Origin: an archaeon
GTDB lineage: Archaea > Thermoproteota > QMWL01
Direction of reading: 5' to 3'
Length of the DNA: 8,997 nucleotides
Assembly (NCBI GenBank): GCA_003661605.2
Contig: QMWL02000025.1
Span: 1-8,997, forward strand
In this document: piece after piece, positions 1 through 5,410 of the stretch
Layout: the number at the start of each line of letters is the position of its first letter
Position numbering within the stretch: the stretch's first letter is position 1
Notes under the pieces: generated by a model
Told to the model about the DNA's origin: nothing
The model's database searches: none
Seen by the model: only the letters and a program-made list of their open reading frames with translations
Program-made: the position numbers and the translations under genes

Positions 1-322
1 GGGCTAGGGGTCCCCTGAGGGCGATTTGAAGTCGCCCGACCGCAAATCCCCTAACGGCGGGCCGAGAGTCCGCGTCAGGTATGCTGGCTACCCGCTGCTC
101 CTACGGAACCTCCCCAAGGAAGGTCGGCGCCGTAGGGCTGGCGCTGGCGGTACGCCTCTCGGAGGAGGGGCGGAACCGCCTACGGGCGAACCTGGTTAGG
201 CCCGGGAGGGAGCAGCCTAAGCCCGGGTGTCCAGCGCTTACGGCTCTACCGGCCGGATGGGGGGAACGTAGCGGGCGCGGGTAAGCTAGCATATCGAGCG
301 CGGATGGTCCACCGCCCACCCC
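1..322 (+). ncRNA. ffs: Archaeal signal recognition particle (7S/SRP) RNA, 5' end truncated by the window
   Basis: RNA scaffold of the signal recognition particle, which binds SRP54 and SRP19 and delivers ribosomes making membrane and secreted proteins to the membrane. The diagnostic part is the helix 8 tip at about 196-220: stem AGG-CCC, tetraloop GGGA (204-207), GGG, then the conserved AGCAGCC (211-217) that forms the SRP54-binding internal loops; CTGG (192-195) pairs with CCAG (231-234) below it. A long helix 5 can be traced by hand: 78-95 pairs with 277-295, and 68-75 with 298-305. A separate hairpin, CCTACGG (100-106) with CCGTAGG (130-136), fits helix 6, the SRP19 site. The Alu-like 5' domain starts near position 1, with a hairpin 19-25/31-37. 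The 3' strand CCGCCCACCCC (312-322) has no full partner inside the window, so the 5' end probably lies just upstream. The exact 3' end is approximate. High G+C here suits a thermophile. It converges on the thiolation gene that ends at 331. Confidence 0.93.
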
Positions 323-330
323 ATATTATC

Positions 331-1245
331 TTAAACAAGGGTTAGTATTTCACAGACTTGACAGAGGGGTTTTCGAGAAGGAAATCCGCAGTTTTTACAA
401 GTCGTTTTATAGGATGGTCGAATAGAGATCTGCTTTGCAGTTCTATATATAGACCAAAATATACTATATAGTGAACCGGGATGCTCAGTATCTATTATAT
501 ATAGGAAGCGTTTGACGCGTCTTCTCATAGATCGCGAAGAGAAAGGACACTCCACAAGAAGGCGAGGCAAGTTTAAGATATGGTGTGCAAGTGCAGTCTC
601 CTGCTCTGGAATAAGCATAAGAGGACGCACGCGGCGAGGTCTAATTTCTTCACAGATGTCAGAGAATAATCTAACTAAGTTGAATTCGTCTCCTCTAAGA
701 AAGGCTAGCAATGCCGTTTCTACAACGTCATTTAAGTTATGTGCAATAGCAATTTTATCAATAGATAGCTCCTTAGCAATAATGTCTATAGCTCTCCGTC
801 GAAGTATGGAGCAGATGCTGCAGGCAGAGAGATTGAGTTTTTCAGAAACTCGACTTGCAATCGTAGGAAGAGTTTCCCCAAATAGTTCAGCATATGATAC
901 GCATTTTATGGAAATATTACATATAGAAGCTACTTTCTTTGCAACATCAACTTTATAATTGCTTAGCCCAGGTATACCTTCATCAAACACCACGCCAAAT
1001 ACCTGAGAGGGAAATCTCCTTTCTATCCTTGATAGAAAATACGCAAGAACTGCGCTATCCTTTCCACCACTAATGGGTATAAGTATTCTGTCGGTAGGAT
1101 CAAACATTTTAAACAAAGAAATCGCCCTTCTGATCCTATTATATATGGAATCAATAAAGCATCGTCGACAGAGATAACTTCCTGAATATACTTGAAAGTA
1201 TATGGGACCCCGATTACCGCAGGTGCAGCGTGGTGTAGCGAGCAC
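331..1245 (-). CDS. tRNA 2-thiolation protein, TtuA/NcsA (CTU1) family PP-loop ATPase
   Basis: Predicted enzyme that adenylates a tRNA uridine and replaces its 2-oxygen with sulfur, either U54 of the T-loop (TtuA type) or U34 of the anticodon (NcsA/Ncs6 type); the sequence alone does not settle which. The 304-residue length is normal. In order: an N-terminal zinc knuckle (C7, C9, C26, C29), the PP-loop ATP-binding motif SGGKDS (59-64), a central CSIC pair (C142, C145) and C233 in VECPFS, which together match the three cysteines that hold a [4Fe-4S] cluster in this family, the AHNLNDVVET segment (168-177) followed by LRGDEF, and a C-terminal zinc ribbon CKNC/CQVC (C283, C286, C295, C298). The start is GTG at 1245; there is no good ribosome binding site, but a TATA-like box lies at -32 to -25, so the mRNA is probably leaderless. 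The N-terminal knuckle has CxC where I expect CxxC. It is transcribed alone, divergently from the small membrane gene. Confidence 0.9.
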   Translation of the reverse strand: MLATPRCTCGNRGPIYFQVYSGSYLCRRCFIDSIYNRIRRAISLFKMFDPTDRILIPISGGKDSAVLAYFLSRIERRFPSQVFGVVFDEGIPGLSNYKVDVAKKVASICNISIKCVSYAELFGETLPTIASRVSEKLNLSACSICSILRRRAIDIIAKELSIDKIAIAHNLNDVVETALLAFLRGDEFNLVRLFSDICEEIRPRRVRPLMLIPEQETALAHHILNLPRLLVECPFSSRSMRRRVKRFLYIIDTEHPGSLYSIFWSIYRTAKQISIRPSYKTTCKNCGFPSRKPLCQVCEILTLV

Positions 1246-1371
1246 GACGGAGTGACGGACTGGGTTTGTTTAAATAAGCAGTGCCATTATATTGGATGTC
1301 GAGCTAAATGTGCTCCTAGTGATACGTCACCCGTGATGTGACTGATATTAACTATTTTCCAGATATACTGA
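1246..1371. promoter_or_regulatory. Divergent intergenic region with repeated GTGAC/GTGAT words
   Basis: This 126-bp non-coding stretch lies between two divergent genes and should hold both promoters. The minus-strand TATA-like box is at 1270-1277. For the plus-strand gene the AT-rich stretch around 1344-1358 is the only plausible TATA region, but it is weak. Short related words occur at GTGAC 1252-1256, GTGATACGTCAC 1319-1330 and GTGATGTGAC 1333-1342; GTCAC (1326-1330) and GTGAC (1338-1342) form an inverted repeat with 7 bases between. The cluster lies just upstream of the plus-strand start and could be an operator; this is inference only. No RNA gene was recognised. Confidence 0.35.
1270..1277 (-). 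promoter_or_regulatory. TATA-like promoter element for the tRNA thiolation gene
   Basis: Read on the minus strand this is TTATTTAA, close to the archaeal TATA consensus. It spans -32 to -25 relative to the GTG start at 1245, the spacing expected if transcription starts at the initiation codon itself. With no Shine-Dalgarno-like sequence before the GTG, this points to a leaderless transcript. No clear BRE was seen upstream of it. Confidence 0.5.
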
Positions 1372-1680
1372 GTGAAGACCATGCTATTGATCAGTATACT
1401 AGTCATGTCGATCATTGCTTACCCACCGGTTAATCCACAAGGCGATGTAACAGATGCGATATTGAGTTGGTTAAAGGACACAATACAAGTTAGCTTGAGA
1501 AAAGTAGTTATAGTGCTGTTAGAAATTGCAAGGGACATTTACGTAGCCACGGCGCTAATTGGATTGATTTTATGGACCACGCATGTAAATCGTAGGTTGG
1601 GATGGGATCTACTTTGGGGGAGCTTTGTCTTAGCAATAGCATGCGAGATTATATTTCCCGCTATTCTTGCTTCTCCTTAG
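1372..1680 (+). CDS. Small membrane protein of unknown family (signal-like N-terminus plus two hydrophobic helices)
   Basis: Not recognised as a named family. The 102-residue product starts with a short positively charged end and a hydrophobic stretch (residues 4-16), then a Pro-rich turn (AYPPVNPQG, 16-24) that could follow a signal-peptide cleavage site. Next comes an amphipathic segment (25-42), a hydrophobic helix (about 56-69, preceded by charged E51, R54 and D55), a short basic loop (HVNRRLG, 71-77), and a second hydrophobic helix (about 80-98). This layout, a leader plus two helices joined by a basic loop, resembles VirB2/TrbC-type conjugative pilins and the archaeal CedA1/TedC DNA-import pilins, but that is architecture only. 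The start is GTG at 1372; ATG at 1381 (99 residues) is equally possible. No clear ribosome binding site is seen. It is the only plus-strand protein gene here, and its last 20 bases overlap the 3' end of dnaG tail to tail. Its hydrophobic pattern and own upstream region favour a real gene. Confidence 0.62.
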   Translation: MKTMLLISILVMSIIAYPPVNPQGDVTDAILSWLKDTIQVSLRKVVIVLLEIARDIYVATALIGLILWTTHVNRRLGWDLLWGSFVLAIACEIIFPAILASP

Positions 1681-2827
1681 CAGAAATATCGGAAAAAGTC
1701 AGTACTTTAATCGGTGGAGGTTCTTCGATACTACCTATACGTTCACCTACGATCACCTTTACCCCGCGGCTTCTTGCAATATTTATCAAATTCTGTGTGA
1801 TAATTCCATCCATTATTATGGCAAATATGTCTAGTTGATGAGTTTTAAGGTAATCTCGGAGGTCTATGACAGGTATTCTTGATAGAATGTTCAAGGATTT
1901 ATCAAGAAGTACCGCTTCATTGGTACCAAGAAGTTCATTAGATAGTCTTCGAGCTATATCAACTACAGATCTCTCTGGAGAAACTGTCAGCACTTCGGGC
2001 AAGGGTCGTCGAGTTCGAAGTATATGAAGAACCTCTCGCGGAGTGAGTTCCTCGACTTCACGTCCATAGGGTGCTCTTGCAACATAGTCTATTTTGCACC
2101 CTGATTTAATGAGCTGCTGCAATATTAAGTCGCCACCATGATCGCCGTCTAAGAAGGCAGTAACCTCCTTCTTAGACATAGTTAGGGATACTAAGGAATC
2201 TGAAACTTTTGCTCCTTCGAGAGCAATTACATTATCAACACCGCAGCGAAGAAGATTAAGAACGTCCGCACGACCCTCAACGATGATTAACTGATCAGAG
2301 GAGAGAATGCCTCGTCCCGCAGGAAGTTTATCAGGTCCGTAGTGAATAAGTTCAGAGGTTCGTAGTACGTCCTCCACTTCAGCTAAAAGCTGATCAGTTC
2401 TGGTACGCTCTTCAATTAACCATTCACGAAGTATCTCCTTCGCCCTATCCCTTATTAATTTCAATTTTTCTTCCCTTACATTTATTACCTTTGATAAGGA
2501 AATTGATGCTAAAAAGGGACCAACCCTATCAACTTGTTCTACAAGAGCAGCAATAATAGCGGTCTGGACGCGGTCGAGATTTGAGGGAACCACTATCTGA
2601 CAAACTGTTTGCTTACCCTTCTCTTTAACATGTACTTCGATGCGACCAATACGACCAGTACGCAGAAGTTCTCTTAGATCTAATTCAGGCCCTAAAAGAC
2701 CTTCACTTTGTCCAAAAATAGCGCCAACGACATCGTGGGATTCAACAGGACCGGATATTTTACAGTCAAAGATAAGAACGTATTTTGCCTGACGTAACGC
2801 CTTCTCCTGATTGCTCGTACTTGTCAT
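1661..2827 (-). CDS. dnaG: Archaeal DnaG-type Toprim protein (DnaG primase / exosome-associated)
   Basis: Archaeal homologue of bacterial primase. Archaeal DnaG has been reported both to make short primers and to be a stable exosome subunit that helps select A-rich RNA; the main replicative primase of archaea is PriSL, not encoded here. The 388-residue length is typical. An N-terminal archaeal-specific region (about 1-165) includes the conserved stretch around GPELDLRELLRTGRIGRIEV (46-65). The Toprim domain follows, with IIVEGRADVLNLL (181-193; catalytic Glu184), IALEGAKV (201-208) and FLDGDHGGD (225-233; metal-binding D227, D229). The conserved C-terminal block includes IMDGIITQ (338-345) and VLTFSDI (375-381). 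The bacterial zinc-binding and helicase-interaction domains are absent, as expected. The ATG start overlaps the gap stop codon as ATGA, so translation is probably coupled. It is the last gene of the minus-strand unit, and its 3' end overlaps the plus-strand membrane gene by 20 bp. Confidence 0.95.
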   Translation of the reverse strand: MTSTSNQEKALRQAKYVLIFDCKISGPVESHDVVGAIFGQSEGLLGPELDLRELLRTGRIGRIEVHVKEKGKQTVCQIVVPSNLDRVQTAIIAALVEQVDRVGPFLASISLSKVINVREEKLKLIRDRAKEILREWLIEERTRTDQLLAEVEDVLRTSELIHYGPDKLPAGRGILSSDQLIIVEGRADVLNLLRCGVDNVIALEGAKVSDSLVSLTMSKKEVTAFLDGDHGGDLILQQLIKSGCKIDYVARAPYGREVEELTPREVLHILRTRRPLPEVLTVSPERSVVDIARRLSNELLGTNEAVLLDKSLNILSRIPVIDLRDYLKTHQLDIFAIIMDGIITQNLINIARSRGVKVIVGERIGSIEEPPPIKVLTFSDISAKEKQE

Positions 2828-3846
2828 CTATCTAGTATACTAAGTGTTTGATTAGTCGTACGTATCGAGGATTCACGATCGGATAAAGAGGTGATGGCGC
2901 GTATTGCATCGATATTTTCGGGTATAACATCAGCTTCCTGATGAACAAACTGTGTGTAGTAGAGTCGATTTCCCTTCAAAGTAATCGATTCCCGCAGAAC
3001 AAGTATTTCGTACAGGTCATCTCGTAGCCGACCGAGTTCTCTCACATAACCGAGGGCTGTTGCAGTAGAAACAATGCCCTCTCGTGACCCTCGAACAATG
3101 ATTCGAGGGGCTTCCTCAAAGGTTTCTATTACTGATTCAACATTACTGGGAGGATTGCGTAAGAGCACCATTATCGCATGAACGTGCATGTACGTTGTTG
3201 GAACTTTTACAGCAGTCGTTACGATGGGTAGGTGCTTCAAAACCGTTCGTACATCTGGAGCGTGGTGGGAAGGTATGCTTACTGGATCCAGTACAACAGT
3301 GTTGATAACACCCTTTGTATCTGCTTTATCAGGGTCTCGGGCACGTCGAATTATTACAGCGAATACGTGCTCTACTCCGTATTTACCGTCGAGTGCTCCT
3401 AGCGTTCTACATAAACCAGTAGTGTTACAAGAAACAACACGTACAAACTGTTTGTCCAAAGCCTCTTCATAGTTGCACTGAGCAACAAAAGAAACACCAG
3501 CTACTTCGTGCTTTTCTCCGCCTTCAAAGACCGCTTTTACACCAAATTGCTGGTAAAGTGGTTTGTTTTTTGCACCTACTCCCTTTGGAGTGGCGTCAAC
3601 TATGACGTCAACTTGTCTAAGAAGATCCTCTACACTACCAGCAACGGAGATGCCGTACTCCTCGAAAGCGGGTATCGAATTTTTCGGAACAAAAAGTGCA
3701 TAACCACGACGTACCGCAGCCTCAGCTCTATAGTCAGGAGTCCTTTTCGACACACCTATCAAAACCATGTCAGGCTGTTTGGCTATAGCATCAGCAACTC
3801 TAGCACCTATCGTTCCATAGCCTAGAACACCTACACGTACCTTCAC
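2824..3846 (-). CDS. gap: Type II (archaeal) glyceraldehyde-3-phosphate dehydrogenase, NAD(P)-dependent phosphorylating
   Basis: Cytoplasmic enzyme interconverting glyceraldehyde 3-phosphate plus phosphate with 1,3-bisphosphoglycerate using NAD(P)+. In many archaea it serves mainly gluconeogenesis, while a non-phosphorylating enzyme or a ferredoxin enzyme (GAPN/GOR) works in glycolysis; which applies here cannot be told. The 340-residue length is standard. The N-terminal Rossmann motif is GVLGYGTIGARVADAI (6-21). The catalytic cysteine is C140 in SCNTTGLCR (139-147), the archaeal signature, and the MHVH segment (220-223) holds the likely catalytic histidine. IPSHHAPDV (191-199) is also family-typical. 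The start is GTG at 3846, overlapping the stop of the small Toprim gene as GTGA, and its own stop overlaps the dnaG ATG as ATGA, so it is locked between two Toprim genes in a translationally coupled row. No separate ribosome binding site or promoter is visible. Confidence 0.96.
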   Translation of the reverse strand: MKVRVGVLGYGTIGARVADAIAKQPDMVLIGVSKRTPDYRAEAAVRRGYALFVPKNSIPAFEEYGISVAGSVEDLLRQVDVIVDATPKGVGAKNKPLYQQFGVKAVFEGGEKHEVAGVSFVAQCNYEEALDKQFVRVVSCNTTGLCRTLGALDGKYGVEHVFAVIIRRARDPDKADTKGVINTVVLDPVSIPSHHAPDVRTVLKHLPIVTTAVKVPTTYMHVHAIMVLLRNPPSNVESVIETFEEAPRIIVRGSREGIVSTATALGYVRELGRLRDDLYEILVLRESITLKGNRLYYTQFVHQEADVIPENIDAIRAITSLSDRESSIRTTNQTLSILDR

Positions 3847-4292
3847 GAAGGTGGCGGCTTACCCATAGTTTTTAATGTTGCCAGCATCTGCAACCCTGTT
3901 CGCTTCTCTATAGATAGAACAAACTGTACCAAAGCCTCTATCGAGTTGGCGAAAGAGCGGAACTTATCCTTTAAACTCCTCCAGCACTGAACGTTCACAT
4001 CAACACCGGAGGAGGATAGTAAGTAGGATACTTTCGATGTAAGGTACTCTCCTTCTTCATCAAAGTCGAAAAGGACAACGACATACGATGTTTGCCTAGC
4101 TATTCTATCACATAACGCTGTAAGGCTCCCACGCACAGCTTTCACAGCTACCAATCGGGCATGGGGTGCTACACGACGGAGAGCAAGAACATCACGCTTC
4201 CCCTCAACTAAAATAATCGGATCTTGACGTAGAATTTCAGCGAAAATTTTGACGAAAAACTCTAATAATTCTTCATCGAGTGATTTGCTCAA
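3843..4292 (-). CDS. Small stand-alone Toprim domain protein (RNase M5 / small primase-like)
   Basis: A 149-residue protein that is essentially one Toprim fold. It has the Toprim glutamate in ILVEGKRDVLAL (27-38; Glu30) and the metal-binding motif VVVLFDFDEEGE (71-82; D76 and D78, DxDxxG). The best family guess is the archaeal small Toprim proteins related to the N-terminal catalytic domain of ribonuclease M5, whose function in archaea is not established; cleavage of structured RNA or other phosphotransfer is plausible but unproven. The start is TTG at 4292: this is the only start-type codon between the preceding in-frame stop and the Toprim motif, and GAAGGTTAG lies a few bases upstream as a weak ribosome binding site. 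The gene overlaps the end of tyrS by 20 bases in another frame, and its stop overlaps the gap start by 4 bases. Both overlaps suggest coupled translation. The C-terminal part (about 105-149) has no motif I recognise. Confidence 0.85.
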   Translation of the reverse strand: MSKSLDEELLEFFVKIFAEILRQDPIILVEGKRDVLALRRVAPHARLVAVKAVRGSLTALCDRIARQTSYVVVLFDFDEEGEYLTSKVSYLLSSSGVDVNVQCWRSLKDKFRSFANSIEALVQFVLSIEKRTGLQMLATLKTMGKPPPS

Positions 4293-5316
4293 AGCTACTA
4301 ACCTTCTTGATGAAGGGAATCACACGGTCATCCGACTTTAACTTTTCCTGAATCGGTTCAAGAAACGATACCAAAGCACTGGCAACAGCCTCCTTCAAAT
4401 CTAATGGATGTATAAGATTATTCGCATAATCATTTATCAGATCGTTTGATTCAAGATACTCGCGCTTAGAGCCATCCCTAAGACGTACGATGAGGGGAGT
4501 TCCTTCAGGTAGCAAAATGAGAGTAGCAATTTCAACAATAGGATTGCCATCAGTGACTTTTGGTGGGCAGTATGCACGACGTATTTTGCTGCGAACGGAG
4601 TCTTTGTTGTCATGGAGAAAGATACACGACTCTGGTTTTGACTTAGACATCTTTCTATCAATGATATCGGTGGCTCCGATAGGTCTTAATCCGCTTAAGA
4701 GGGGAGTATGGATTGCCGTAGGCTTTCTCAACCCTAGTTTACTGCTAACATCGCGAGCCAGCATGTGCGCCTTTCTTTGATCGGTACCTCCCAAGCATAT
4801 TGCAAATTTGTGATAGAATATATCTGCGACCTGGAGGCAAGGATACAGTAGAAGAGAAAAGTTCGCTTCTGCTTCACTTTCCTTTCTACCAGCTATCGTA
4901 ACCGCACGTTTTATACGAGCAAGCGTGGTCATTTTTGCTATTTTGAGCACAAGATGCCAATAATCTGGATCATTTACATAATCTCGGCAGTGAATAACCC
5001 TATCCTTTGGAACGTTAACACCATATGCTTCGATACAGGCTATTACGTAATCGCCACATAGTTCTATCAGATCTAGGTTGCCACGTAGCTTTTCATTAAT
5101 CCAAGCATGCCAATCTGCGGACAATAGATACATGTCGATGCCAGCCGCTTTGAGATGCTTAAACGCACGCATCCAAATGAGCCATCCGATATGAACAAGT
5201 CCGCTAGGTTCGAAGCCTACGTATCCTCGCGTACCCGGATCTCGAACTCTCTCTTGTAGTTCCTCGTAGGTTACTATCTCAGCCGCTGCCTTACATACGT
5301 ACGATAGCGATTCCAT
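4273..5316 (-). CDS. tyrS: Tyrosyl-tRNA synthetase (archaeal type)
   Basis: Class I synthetase that charges tRNA-Tyr with tyrosine. From ATG at 5316 the product is 347 residues. It has the HIGH-type motif HIGW (42-45) after GYVGFEPSG, and KMSKS (222-226) followed by KPES. The tyrosine-pocket residues known from the Methanocaldococcus jannaschii enzyme are all kept: Y32, Y158 and Q162 and D165 in YPCLQVADIF, and Q180 in GGTDQRKAHMLARD (176-189). HPLD near residue 303 matches the anticodon-binding HPMD of that enzyme. An upstream in-frame GTG at 5343 would add nine residues (MLCWGVRNR), but ATG 5316 makes the N-terminus line up residue for residue with M. jannaschii (Tyr32 falls at 32), and the extension lies inside the leader hairpin. 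The gene follows pheT after a 94-base gap, the only sizeable one in the unit, and its end overlaps the Toprim gene by 20 bases. Confidence 0.95.
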   Translation of the reverse strand: MESLSYVCKAAAEIVTYEELQERVRDPGTRGYVGFEPSGLVHIGWLIWMRAFKHLKAAGIDMYLLSADWHAWINEKLRGNLDLIELCGDYVIACIEAYGVNVPKDRVIHCRDYVNDPDYWHLVLKIAKMTTLARIKRAVTIAGRKESEAEANFSLLLYPCLQVADIFYHKFAICLGGTDQRKAHMLARDVSSKLGLRKPTAIHTPLLSGLRPIGATDIIDRKMSKSKPESCIFLHDNKDSVRSKIRRAYCPPKVTDGNPIVEIATLILLPEGTPLIVRLRDGSKREYLESNDLINDYANNLIHPLDLKEAVASALVSFLEPIQEKLKSDDRVIPFIKKVSSFEQITR

Positions 5317-5320
5317 TCGA

Positions 5321-5407
5321 TTACGCACCCCCCAGCACAACACCCCACCTCACTGATAAGGCTTGACAGCCTACTCAGTGGGGCTCTCTCGCTGGGGGGT
5401 GCGGTAA
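5321..5407 (-). promoter_or_regulatory. Long hairpin in the pheT-tyrS intergenic region, candidate tyrS leader control element
   Basis: CGCACCCCCCAGC (5324-5336) and GCTGGGGGGTGCG (5391-5403) are perfect 13-bp inverted arms; 5321-5323 also pairs with 5405-5407 across a single bulged base (5404). Inside, CCTCACTGA (5348-5356) faces TCAGTGGGG (5375-5383), and AGGCT (5360-5364) with AGCCT (5369-5373) closes a four-base loop. In the minus-strand transcript the hairpin starts four bases after the pheT stop and ends four bases before the tyrS ATG. Its 3' arm carries GGGGGGTG, the only Shine-Dalgarno-like sequence in front of tyrS, so folding would hide it. An alternative pairing of 5378-5383 with 5343-5348 is also perfect. 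It has no U-tract, tRNA features or matching known riboswitch that I recognise. A regulatory role is inference; the inverted repeat itself is certain. Confidence 0.7.
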
Positions 5408-5410
5408 CCT

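Noticed and set aside
81..319. Open reading frames on both strands within the first 320 bases.
   Set aside because: They lie entirely in the SRP RNA, whose helices and conserved SRP54-binding loop explain the sequence; the open frames follow from high G+C.
512..958. A 148-codon plus-strand open frame opposite the thiolation gene.
   Set aside because: It is antisense to a gene with clear catalytic motifs throughout and its product shows no recognisable motif.
1333..1374. GTGATGT with two downstream CTGA words as a C/D box RNA in the divergent intergenic region.
   Set aside because: Box C does not match RTGATGA at its last position and no C' box is visible; the words are more simply part of the promoter region.
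3188..3825. Plus-strand open frames opposite gap.
   Set aside because: Shadows of the well-supported GAPDH reading frame; no motifs, no promoter or ribosome binding site.
4303..4350. TTGATGA followed by CTGA, resembling box C and box D of a guide RNA, at the tyrS end.
   Set aside because: The first position of box C is wrong, no internal D'/C' pair is evident, and the stretch is coding for TyrRS.
5317..5343. GTG at 5343 as the tyrS start, adding MLCWGVRNR.
   Set aside because: The extension lies within the hairpin arm and is not needed; ATG 5316 aligns the N-terminus exactly with characterised archaeal TyrRS. It cannot be fully excluded without N-terminal data.
5321..5407. The tyrS leader inverted repeat as a tRNA gene, a C/D or H/ACA guide RNA, or a small transposable element with terminal inverted repeats.
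   Set aside because: There is no T-loop or anticodon arm, no paired C and D boxes, and no ACA box after the stem. There is also no clear target-site duplication, and the element fits exactly between two genes of an otherwise compact unit.
5384..5410. The same hairpin as an intrinsic transcription terminator after pheT.
   Set aside because: The minus-strand sequence after the hairpin is GTAATCGAATG, with no U-tract, and archaeal terminators mainly rely on oligo-T rather than on a stem.
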